From assembly GCF_001297705.1 (NCBI RefSeq), contig NZ_LIRF01000004.1, forward strand, positions 372,001 through 436,000: DNA of 64,000 bases, given 5' to 3'. The position numbers and the translations under genes are program-made. The first letter of the stretch is position 1. Every line of letters begins with the position of its first letter. Of this stretch, positions 54,729-63,734 are shown one piece after another. This DNA is from Chryseobacterium sp. ERMR1:04. Its GTDB lineage: Bacteria; Bacteroidota; Bacteroidia; Flavobacteriales; Weeksellaceae. The notes under the pieces were generated by a model, which worked only from the letters and a program-made list of their open reading frames with translations, searched no databases and had not been told where the DNA came from.

Positions 54729-55643
54729 ATGATAAAGGAGAGAATAGAATTAAATAAAATTTTATTATTAAATATTTTTATGCTTCTATTTATAGCATGT
54801 GAAAAAAAAATAAATAAACAAAATACTTATAGTGTTTTAGATACAAGTAAAGTTAAGAAAACAGAACCTTTGCTAAGTAAAATTAATTATTTAGAAAAAA
54901 TACAAAATAAATCATTCGTAATTAGTTGTGGTTCTGGTTGTGCAATGACTTATACTGCGGAACAAATAATAAAAGAAAAATCTTCTATTAAAGTAAAATT
55001 TAAAGTAGAAATGTATATTAATGAAGTCTTATCAGACACTTATGAAGAAAACTATTTATTCATTTATGACACATTTAATGGCATCAATAAAATTCTATTT
55101 GAAAATACAAAACGAGATGCATTAGAAACTTTACCTACGGGTGCTCAGAAATCATTTAGAGATTTCAGTAAGGAATTAATTAATTATCTGGGAGTTAATA
55201 ATGGAAACATACAAGAAAACAAGTATATAATTGGAAAAAATCTAGTGAAGATTGGTCTCCCATTTAGTTTCTATCAATATTTTAAAGATGATTACTCATC
55301 AATAAAATATCCCACTTATGAACCTACTTCAAATTTAATAGAATTTTTAAAGAATGAAAACTATGAAGGTGAATCTTATAAAAGCTTTGTCATTAGATGT
55401 GATGATGAATATCTTTATTTAATTACCTCAATTTCTAGAGGAGATTCCGAGTATTTTTTATTAATTACATCTGATAAAAGTAAAATTATTGATTTTAAAG
55501 AAATAGGATCAATAGGAGGTGATGATCCTATTACGTTTAAAGTATTGCCAAATTTTACTCTAGAAATGTACAACGGAAATGAAGATGGTGCCATTCCTTT
55601 TAAAAAGTTTAAAATTACTACAGCTGGTAAAATAGTTCCATAA
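54729..55643 (+). CDS. Orphan immunity-type lipoprotein
   Basis: A 304-residue lipoprotein: signal peptide with the lipobox FIAC, then a polar, Asn/Lys-rich body of no known family. Composition and size match the two putative immunity proteins upstream, and no toxin precedes it. In polymorphic toxin islands such unpaired immunity genes often remain as protection against sister strains. Start is ATG 54729; a TTG at 54714 is in frame but has no support. Confidence 0.7.
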   Translation: MIKERIELNKILLLNIFMLLFIACEKKINKQNTYSVLDTSKVKKTEPLLSKINYLEKIQNKSFVISCGSGCAMTYTAEQIIKEKSSIKVKFKVEMYINEVLSDTYEENYLFIYDTFNGINKILFENTKRDALETLPTGAQKSFRDFSKELINYLGVNNGNIQENKYIIGKNLVKIGLPFSFYQYFKDDYSSIKYPTYEPTSNLIEFLKNENYEGESYKSFVIRCDDEYLYLITSISRGDSEYFLLITSDKSKIIDFKEIGSIGGDDPITFKVLPNFTLEMYNGNEDGAIPFKKFKITTAGKIVP

Positions 55644-55765
55644 TAAAAATTAATTTAAAACTATTTATATGAGGCAATTGGATATGCAATTCCCTACCAC
55701 CAAAATCACAACTCTAAATAGTACTACAAAAAATAATTTTAAAAACTTAAACAATTAAGTATAAA

Positions 55766-55789
55766 AATAAGTATAAATACTTATTTTTG
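55766..55789 (+). promoter_or_regulatory. nirB promoter with palindromic operator
   Basis: AATAAGTA TAAA TACTTATT (55766-55785), perfect arms, overlaps a -7 box TATTTTTG (55782-55789). The half-site TACTTAT matches the TACYYMT heptamer recognised by NarL/NarP in enterobacteria. Start codon is 27 nt downstream. Confidence 0.6.
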
Positions 55790-55815
55790 AACAATAATAC
55801 TTAATTTAAGAAGTC

Positions 55816-58329
55816 ATGATTAGAGTAATTGTAGTTGGAAACGGAATGGTTGGTTATAAATTTTGCGAAAAATTCATTGCAAAGCCCGAACAGGAAAAGT
55901 ATCAGATTACGGTTTTTGGTGAAGAACCAAGGCGCGCTTACGATCGTGTGCACTTAAGCGAATACTTCGGAGGTAAAACAGCAGATGAATTATCACTTTC
56001 AACTTCCGAATGGTACGCAGAAAATAATATTACTTTAAATACTTCTGAACTCATTACAGATATTAATCGTGCAGAAAAAACAATACACACCCATTTAGAA
56101 AAAACGCATACATATGATTATTTAGTTATAGCAACGGGTTCATCGGCTTTTGTACCTCCCATTGAAGGGGTTGAAAAAGAGGGCGTTTTCGTATACAGAA
56201 CTATTGAAGATTTGGATGCGATTATGGCCTATGCCCAAAAAATAAAACTAAAAGGGGCAACCGAAGCGGCAGTTTTAGGTGGAGGCTTACTAGGTCTTGA
56301 AGCGGCTAAAGCAGTTAGAGATTTAGGATTGAACCCGCATGTGGTAGAATTTGCTCCCCGTTTGATGCCGAGACAATTAGACAAAGGCGCAAGCGATATG
56401 CTGCAATCTAAAATTGAGGAATTAAATATTGGCATTCATCTCAATAAAGCCACGCAATATATTGATGGAAAAGAAAGCATAACAGGAATGATGTTTGCCA
56501 ATGACGAATTACTGAAAGTTGACATGTTGGTAATTTCCGCAGGAATAAAACCCCGCGACGAACTAGCCCGAGTTTCAGGACTTGAGGTCGGTATACGAGG
56601 TGGTATTGTAGTAAACAATCAAATGCAGACATCAGATCCTTCTATTTATGCTATTGGTGAAGCAGCACTTTACAATCATAATATTTACGGACTTGTTGCT
56701 CCAGGTTACGAAATGGCCGATGTTGCTGCTGAGCAAATCTTAAAAGGCTCTAAAGTCATGAGAGAAACCATCGATATGTTGACGCAGTTAAAATTAATTG
56801 GTGTTGAAGTAGCAAGTTTTGGTGATCCTTTTATCGAAAATGATGAGGTAACTGCCATTATTTATGAGAATAAACTAAGTGGTATTTACAAAAGAATAAA
56901 CGTTACAAAAGATTCTAAAACGTTATTAGGTGGTATTTTAGTGGGAGATTCCAGCGATTATAATTCACTTTTCCAGATTTACAGCAATGGTATGGCCTTG
57001 CCAAAAAATCCTGAGGATTTAATTTTAGGATCTCGCGACGGTTCTGAAGGTTCAAGTTTAGGAACTGTGATGGATTTACCTGAGACTGCTGTCATTTGTT
57101 CTTGCGAAAATGTAACAAAAGGCGCCATCTGCTGTTCGCTTTTAGATGAAACTTGTTCAAACTTTTCAGATGTTGTTAAACATACAAAAGCCACTTCTGG
57201 GTGTGGCGGGTGTAAGCCAATGGTTTCCGATTTAGTAAAAGCAACTCAAAAATCACTCGGAAAAGAAGTAAAAGAAGTTATCTGCGAGCATTTTAGCTAT
57301 ACCCGTCAGGAATTATTCGACTTGATAAAAATCAATAAATATGAGAATTTCTATGATGTAATTGATCATCACGGAAAAGGCGACGGATGCGAAATTTGTA
57401 AACCGGTTGTCGCATCCATATTCTCAAGTATTTATAACGATACAGCCAATAAACATGTTGCAGCACAAGATACAAACGATAAATTTTTAGCAAATATTCA
57501 GCGAAACGGAACCTATTCAGTAGTTCCTAGAGTTGCCGGAGGAGAAATTACGGCAGAGAAATTAATCGTTATTGGTGAAGTGGCAAAACAATTTGATTTG
57601 TATACCAAAATTACCGGAGCACAAAGAGTTGATTTATTTGGAGCCCATTTAAGCGATCTTCCTAAAATCTGGAAAATCTTAATAGACAATGGTTTTGAAA
57701 GCGGGCATGCATACGGGAAATCACTTCGTGCGGTAAAAAGCTGCGTTGGAAATGCTTGGTGCCGCTATGCAATGGACGACAGCACAGGGTTTGCCATTGA
57801 GTTAGAAAACAGATATAAAGGAATTCGTTCTCCTCATAAATTAAAAGGTGGTGTTTCGGCCTGTATCCGTGAATGTGCCGAAGCACGTGGAAAAGATTTT
57901 GGATTAATTGCCGTTGAAGGAGGCTAGAATTTATACATCGCCGGAAATGGTGGCGCTAACCCCAAACATGCTGTTTTACTAGCTGAAAAAATAGACAAAG
58001 AAACAGTTATTAAATATATGGATCGCTTTCTAATGTATTACATCCGGACTGCCGGCCCGCTGATTAGAACATCGGTTTGGTTAGAAAAGTTAGACGGAGG
58101 TTTATCCTACTTAAAAGAAGTGATTATAGAAGATAGTTTAGGCATATGCGAAACACTAGAAGCTGAAATGCAGACTTTGGTAAACACTTTCGAATGCGAG
58201 TGGACACAAGTATTAGAAAATCCAAAATTATTAAAACGCTTCAACCATTTTATCAACTCGGAAGAGAAAGATGACAATATTGCTTTTGTTCCGTTAAGAG
58301 ATCAAAAAATGCCAAAAGCCTGGTCGTAA
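55816..58329 (+). pseudogene. nirB: Nitrite reductase large subunit, interrupted by TAG
   Basis: NirB-type NADH-dependent assimilatory or detoxifying nitrite reductase. The first 703 residues contain the FAD/NAD(P)-binding part (VVGNGMVGYKF, GGGLLGLEAAKA), two BFD-like [2Fe-2S] segments (ICSCENVTKGAIC...GCGGCKPM) and the siroheme/[4Fe-4S] cysteines (SCVGNAWC and SACIREC). Translation stops at TAG 57925-57927, where family members have Trp (VEGG-W-NLY); the same frame continues with NLYIAGNGGANPKHA to 58329 and would give 837 residues, the normal length. All iron-ligand cysteines lie before the stop. The first gene of the cluster. Confidence 0.92.
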
Positions 58330-58427
58330 AAAAAGAAAAAATCACTAACGTTTACCGTTCTCCTACCCTCTTTCCTACTCGATTGCAAAAAGAGGAATTA
58401 AGATACACGAAGACAAAACACAAACAA

Positions 58428-58805
58428 ATGGAAGAAATATTAAATCAATACAAAACAGTACATCCAAATGATGCTAAAATCTGGTTCAAAGCAGGCAACA
58501 TTGAAGATTTCCCGACGAATAGCGGTGGCTGTATCAAATACAAAGACAAACAAATCGCGATTTTTAATTTTACGCACCGAAACGAATGGTATGCTTGCCA
58601 AAATGCCTGTCCGCATAAAATAGAAATGGTTCTGGCAAGAGGAATAATAGGATCCGCAAATGATATTCCAAAAATCGCCTGCCCCATCCATAAAAAAAAC
58701 TTTTCACTAGTGGATGGTTCCAACCTAAATGGTGACGATTTTAACATTGCAACCTACCCTATAAAAGTGATTGAAGACGAAGTATTCGTTGGCTTTATAG
58801 ATTAG
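58428..58805 (+). CDS. nirD: Nitrite reductase small subunit (Rieske type)
   Basis: A 125-residue Rieske-domain protein that partners NirB. Cluster ligands are visible: CPH in NACPHKI and CPIH in IACPIHKK. The start is ATG 58428; the frame extends upstream to a TTG at 58383, but the extra residues are basic and unlike NirD. It lies ~100 bp after the end of nirB and is in the same direction. Confidence 0.92.
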   Translation: MEEILNQYKTVHPNDAKIWFKAGNIEDFPTNSGGCIKYKDKQIAIFNFTHRNEWYACQNACPHKIEMVLARGIIGSANDIPKIACPIHKKNFSLVDGSNLNGDDFNIATYPIKVIEDEVFVGFID

Positions 58806-58840
58806 TTCCGTATATTTGAAATCTATTATCTGACTAAAAA

Positions 58841-59425
58841 ATGCCTATGCCTTTTCAAAAAGCAAGCGAGTGGATTGATGCAGAAAATGCACAAGATCCC
58901 AACATCGAAATTGAGCAAAATATTGAATATCCTAAGGAATTATTATATTCAAACAGAATGTATGAAAGGTTGATGCAATTTGAACCTAACGCTTCGGAAG
59001 AAGTGCAGATTGCATCAAAAGCACAACATATTTGTCGTTGGAAAGTGGCGCGTGAAACGTATCCGATGGACCGCATTGGGTATTTGAAATGGAGAGAGAA
59101 TCTTAAAAAATTCCATGCAAAAACTACGGCAACAATATTAGAAAAAGCGGGCTATACCGATGAATTTATTGCAAGAGTTTCATTTTTAATCGAAAAGAAA
59201 TCACTTAAAAAAGATGCGGAGACCCAATTACTGGAAGATGTTATTTGTTTGGTATTTTTAGAATATTATTTAGAGGCTTTTGTTCAAAAACATGATGAAG
59301 AGAAATTAAAAAACATCATAAAAAAAACATGGGATAAGATGTCTGATAAAGGACATCAAGAGGCCTTGAAAATCAATTATTCTGAAGATAATTTACATTT
59401 GATAAAAGCATCTTTAGGATTATAA
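58841..59425 (+). CDS. DUF4202 domain protein
   Basis: A 194-residue protein of the DUF4202 family (MYERLMQFEPNASEEVQIASKAQHICRWKVARETYPMD and a helical C-terminus). Most residues are helical; conserved His/Glu positions (HICRW, EDVICLVFLEYYLEAF) hint at an HD-like metal site. Family function is not established, but it is regularly found with nitrite reductase genes in Flavobacteriia, and here it lies 35 bp from nirD and 12 bp before the kinase, so it is part of the operon. Confidence 0.85.
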   Translation: MPMPFQKASEWIDAENAQDPNIEIEQNIEYPKELLYSNRMYERLMQFEPNASEEVQIASKAQHICRWKVARETYPMDRIGYLKWRENLKKFHAKTTATILEKAGYTDEFIARVSFLIEKKSLKKDAETQLLEDVICLVFLEYYLEAFVQKHDEEKLKNIIKKTWDKMSDKGHQEALKINYSEDNLHLIKASLGL

Positions 59426-59437
59426 TCTGATTATTTA

Positions 59438-61243
59438 ATGAAAAAAAGCAGTCCAGAAGCCGCAGATAAAATAAATTTCAAAAATTTAAGAAGTCTGTAT
59501 TTTTTTGCAATTTTCACCATTGCTCTAACTATTATATTAAGTCAGATTTTAGTTCAATACAATTTAAAGAAACAACTTAGCGATTCAAAAATCATCAATA
59601 TTTCCGGTAAACAGAGAATGTTGAGTCAGAAGATTGCAAAAGAAATTCTAATCCTACATTACGATTCCAACAATACCAAAGAAGATCAAATCAAGCATTT
59701 AAAAAATGTAATTTCATTGTGGGAAACCAATCAAAATGCTTTAGAAAATGGCAACCCTATTTTAGATTTCCCGAAAGAAAAAAGCATAACGCTTTCGAAA
59801 TTATATCTTCAGATAAATCCCATTTTCTTGAAAATTGTTCAGACAACCGATTTGTTTTTATCGAATGTAGAACAAAAAAAGAATCTTAGCGAAAATCAAA
59901 AATTAGTTGAAATAATTTTAAAAAATGAAACTGCTTTTCTTTCAAAAATGAATGAAATTGTACTTCAATATGATAAAGAAGCACACGAAAAAGTCACCCA
60001 ACAACGCAAAATAGAATATTGGATTTTTGGCTTTACCTTGCTTGTTTTATTATTAGAATTTATATTCATTTTTAAACCTACCAATAAAAAAATTGAAAAA
60101 CTAATTTCAAAACTTTTAACTTCGGAAAAGAAAGCCTTAAAACTTGCTTACGACACAGAAATTATTAGCGAAATCAAGGAAAATTCAGTTAACGAGTTAA
60201 AATCGCTGAATTACGCCATGGAAAACATGCTACTTTACTGTCGCGTTGCTCCTGATGGCTCTATTATTCATATTGGAGAAAAGTTTGCTAAACTTCTTAA
60301 TTATACCAAATTCGCATCGAACAAACCATTTTCCCAGGTTTTAACTTCCGATGAAAAAGAACAAATCATTATTGATCGTATTATTTCTGAAAAACAACGC
60401 AGTGGCTGGCAAGGCGAGATTAAGATCACAACCTATGATAAACAAACAATTTGCCTTGATTTATCAATGGTTCCGGTAACTATTAAAAAAGACAAATCGG
60501 AACTTTTAATTGTTTGTTTTAATATCACCGACCGCAATAAAGCGCAACAAGAAGTAGAAAGATTAAGCATTGAAAATAGTACCGAAAAAATTAATCAACA
60601 AAAGATTATTTCGAGCAAGATAGTCGAAAATCAGGAAAACGAACAAAACAGAATTGCCAAAGAAATTCACGACGGAATTGGACAAATGCTCACCGGTTTG
60701 AAATTTAGTTTGGAAAGCATAAACCTTGAGGACAAAGAAAAATCGGCTCAAAAAATAGAATATCTTAAGAAATTATCACTTGATATTATCAAAGGAGTTC
60801 GCACAGCAACTTTTAATTTGATGCCTCCGGAATTGAGTGACCATGGAATTGTTTCTTCCATTACAAAACTGACTCAGGAACTTTCAAAACTAACAGGAAA
60901 AGAAATCCTTTTTTACAACAAAACTGATTTTGATAAACGCCTGGATTCTTTAATAGAAATCAATATCTATCGCCTTACACAGGAAGCTATTAATAATTCG
61001 ATAAAATATGCCGAATCATCCCATATTATTGTGCAACTTTCGCATAGTGAAACCTTGTTAAGCATTATTATTGACGACAACGGAAAAGGTTTTGACATCA
61101 ATTCTGTCTATAAAAAAAGAAACAGCAAATCTGGTATGGGCTTACTTTTTATGAAAGAAAGAATTCAGTACATAAACGGACGCGTTTTCATCAAATCTAT
61201 TCTAGGTGAAGGCACTAGAATTACTTTTAATATCCCGCTGTAG
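59438..61243 (+). CDS. Sensor histidine kinase with PilJ-type sensor, NarX-like
   Basis: A 601-residue kinase: TM1 (~20-42), a periplasmic PilJ/type IV pili MCP N-terminal domain (SGKQRMLSQKIAKEILI; ~45-180), TM2 (~190-212), a PAS-like region (~255-370), HisKA_3 with the phospho-acceptor histidine in AKEIHDGIGQMLTGLKF (~408), and an HATPase domain (TQEAINNSIKYAE, DDNGKGFD, GMGLLFMKERI). The P-box-like SGKQRMLSQ resembles the nitrate-binding segment of NarX/NarQ, so nitrate or nitrite is a plausible signal. It forms a pair with the response regulator downstream. Confidence 0.92.
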   Translation: MKKSSPEAADKINFKNLRSLYFFAIFTIALTIILSQILVQYNLKKQLSDSKIINISGKQRMLSQKIAKEILILHYDSNNTKEDQIKHLKNVISLWETNQNALENGNPILDFPKEKSITLSKLYLQINPIFLKIVQTTDLFLSNVEQKKNLSENQKLVEIILKNETAFLSKMNEIVLQYDKEAHEKVTQQRKIEYWIFGFTLLVLLLEFIFIFKPTNKKIEKLISKLLTSEKKALKLAYDTEIISEIKENSVNELKSLNYAMENMLLYCRVAPDGSIIHIGEKFAKLLNYTKFASNKPFSQVLTSDEKEQIIIDRIISEKQRSGWQGEIKITTYDKQTICLDLSMVPVTIKKDKSELLIVCFNITDRNKAQQEVERLSIENSTEKINQQKIISSKIVENQENEQNRIAKEIHDGIGQMLTGLKFSLESINLEDKEKSAQKIEYLKKLSLDIIKGVRTATFNLMPPELSDHGIVSSITKLTQELSKLTGKEILFYNKTDFDKRLDSLIEINIYRLTQEAINNSIKYAESSHIIVQLSHSETLLSIIIDDNGKGFDINSVYKKRNSKSGMGLLFMKERIQYINGRVFIKSILGEGTRITFNIPL

Positions 61244-61331
61244 TAAATTAGAAAATGCATCAATAAAACAAATTCTTCTTGAATTTAATTTCTTTCAAAT
61301 TATAGTATTTAAAAATCACCAAATTCAAAAA

Positions 61332-61372
61332 TTACGTACCTTAGCACCATCTTTATAGATGATACTACGTAA
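61332..61372 (+). promoter_or_regulatory. Inverted repeat before the response regulator gene
   Basis: TTACGTA (61332-61338) and TACGTAA (61366-61372) are inverted copies 27 bp apart, 17 bp before the ATG. Possible operator; no clear -7 box was found. Confidence 0.35.
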
Positions 61373-61388
61373 AAAAAATTAAGTAAAT

Positions 61389-62048
61389 ATGAGCGCTATT
61401 ATTAGAGTTGTATTGGCAGATGATCATGTATTTGTTCGAGATGGAATAAAATCATTATTAGAAAACGAAGTAAACATAGAGGTTGTGGGTGAAGCTGTAG
61501 ATGGTGCCCATGCGCTTGAAGTTGTGATGACCAGCAAACCAGATTTACTTATATTAGATATCCGTATGCCCCACTTAACCGGCATTGAGGTAGTAGAAAA
61601 ACTTAGAAGCGAAAAAAATCCTGTAAAGATCATCATGCTTTCGATGCACGAATCGGAAGAATACGTATTAAAATCAATAAAAGCCGGAGCAGACGGGTAT
61701 TTACTGAAAGGCTCTAGCAAAGAAGAATTTTTGAAAGCCTTGCACACGGTAGCATCTGGTGGAAAATATTTTAGTGGTGACATTTCATCAATTTTAATCA
61801 GCCAACTCACAAACTCATCAGTTTCATTAGAATCAAAACAAAGTCTAGGTGAAGAAATGATGATTACCAAAAGAGAAAAAGAAATTCTGACCCTTTTGTT
61901 ATCTGGAAAAGGAAACAAAGAAATAGCCGAAGCATTAGAAATCAGTAAACGTACTGCTGAAGTTCACCGTTTTAACTTAATGAAAAAGCTAAAAGTAAAG
62001 AACTTAATGGAACTTTCGAATAAAGCTACAGAATTTTCATTACTATAA
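61389..62048 (+). CDS. NarL/FixJ-type response regulator
   Basis: A 219-residue regulator: receiver domain with the acidic pocket D11-D12, phospho-acceptor D57 (LLILDIRMP) and K in ADGYLLKGSS, then a C-terminal LuxR-type HTH (LTLLLSGKGNKEIAEALEISKRTAEVHRFNLMKKL). Placed right after the NarX-like kinase, so it is the cognate regulator. The palindromes in front of nirB and narK contain heptamers of the NarL type and are its likely targets. Confidence 0.93.
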   Translation: MSAIIRVVLADDHVFVRDGIKSLLENEVNIEVVGEAVDGAHALEVVMTSKPDLLILDIRMPHLTGIEVVEKLRSEKNPVKIIMLSMHESEEYVLKSIKAGADGYLLKGSSKEEFLKALHTVASGGKYFSGDISSILISQLTNSSVSLESKQSLGEEMMITKREKEILTLLLSGKGNKEIAEALEISKRTAEVHRFNLMKKLKVKNLMELSNKATEFSLL

Positions 62049-62183
62049 TTTCTGTTTAAAAGCTAAAAAATTACTTCTAAAAATAGTATTTCAGTAAAAT
62101 AGAGAATCAATTTTGTGGTGTTGATAAATCGATTTACATCACTTAAAATACTTAATTAAAAATACGTATTAATACTTGTATAT

Positions 62184-62210
62184 ACTTATATTTGGAAAAC
62201 AAATATAAGT
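62184..62210 (+). promoter_or_regulatory. narK promoter with palindromic operator
   Basis: ACTTATATTTG GAAAA CAAATATAAGT (62184-62210), perfect 11-nt arms, containing the -7 box TATATTTG (62187-62194). The left arm follows TAT, giving TACTTAT, the same half-site as upstream of nirB. Confidence 0.6.
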
Positions 62211-62213
62211 GAT

Positions 62214-63691
62214 ATGAAAAATACGAACTCTTTATCCCAATCACACAAGATTTTATTTCTGAATACTTTAGCCTTCACCGTATGTTTTGCTTGCTGGACA
62301 TTAAATGGTGTATTAGTAACCTTTTTGGTTGATAATGGCATTTTTCACTGGACTGTTATACAAGTTGGCTGGCTCCTGGGAATCCCTATTCTTACAGGTT
62401 CTATTATGCGCTTACCCATTGGGATACTTACGGATAAATTTGGGGGGAAATATGTATTTTCATTATTGCTTATCCTCTGTTCGATCCCCTTATTTTTACT
62501 TCCTTACGCAACAAGCTTTTTAACTTTTGCACTCCTTAGTTTTCTTTTCGGAATGGTAGGTACAAGTTTCGCAGTCGGAATTGGATATACTTCTATTTGG
62601 TATCCAAAAGAATGGCAGGGACTAGCTTTAGGTATCTTCGGAGTCGGAAATGCAGGCGCTGCAATAACAACATTTTTTGCCCCTTCATTACTGAATCATT
62701 TTTCGGTAGAAGATCCTCAAAACGGCTGGAAAGCACTTCCTGTCCTGTATGCGATAGTGCTTCTGGTTATTGGCATTGCCTTTTTAATTTTCACTAAAAA
62801 TAAAAAATTAGAAAACGATACAAGAACAGTTACTGAAATGCTTAAATCCTTAAAATCTGCTCGAGTATGGAGATTTGGAGCGTATTACTTCTTAGTATTT
62901 GGCTGTTTTGTGGCGTACTCACAATGGCTCTTACCCAATTTTATGAATGTGTATCAAACAACTCTTGTTATGGGGGCTTATTTACAACCATATTCAGCTT
63001 ACCATCCGGAGTTATCCGTGCTTTTGGCGGCTATTTATCCGATAAATTCGGAGCTCGAAAAGTGATGTATTGGGTATTGAGTTCTTCGGTTGTTTTGAGC
63101 GCTTTACTGATGATTCCCAAAATGGAAATAAAAACGACAGGCCCCGGAGTAGTTGCCACCAAAAAAGGGACTGTAACTTCTGTTTCTAAAGAAAATATTA
63201 AAATCGGAGAAACAAACTTTGCCGTTCTTCAAAAAAAAGACAACAACGCTGAAAATAAGATTTTTCCGACAAAAACATCTTGGCAAGAAGTGGTGGTAAA
63301 TCAAAATCAAACCATCAAGAAAAAAGAATTACTTGCCAAAGGAGTGACCTTAATTAAGTTTGATGCCAATATGTATGTTTTTATAGTATTGGTAAGCCTC
63401 ATCGGTATTTCATGGGGAATCGGAAAAGCTGCTGTCTACAAATACATTCCTGAATATTTCCCAAAAGATGTGGGTGTTGTAGGCGGAATGGTTGGAATGT
63501 TAGGCGGACTAGGCGGTTTCTTCGGACCCATTATTTTCAGTTATCTCCTGACTGCCACTGGAATATGGTCTAGTTCATGGATTTTCATTTTAGTTTTCTC
63601 TATTGTTTGTTTGATTTGGATGCATTATACCATTACCAAAATCATGAACGAAAAACAACCTGTCTTATCTAAAGTGATAGACAGAAAGTAA
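62214..63691 (+). pseudogene. narK: NarK-type nitrate/nitrite transporter, frameshifted
   Basis: MFS transporter of the NarK family. The first 283-residue part has TM1-7 and the motif RLPIGILTDKFGGKYVF; the second, overlapping frame (to 63691) continues IFSLPSGVIRAFGGYLSDKFGARKVMYW and includes the rest of the helices plus a periplasmic or cytosolic insertion (~60 residues, TTGPGVVATKKGTVTS). The frame changes at a G5 run (62972-62976); a sixth G joins YQTTLVMG with GLFTTIFSLPSG and restores a ~492-residue protein of normal type. It moves nitrate in and nitrite out. Real lesion or consensus error is undecided. Confidence 0.88.
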
Positions 63692-63734
63692 TTCTAAATT
63701 CATTTATAACAACTGTATTTAAAGCTAAAAAGTT

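Noticed and set aside
57925..57927. Recoding of TAG (pyrrolysine or readthrough) in nirB
   Set aside because: No pyrrolysine genes are expected in this lineage, other genes here end in TAG normally, and the position is a plain Trp in the family.
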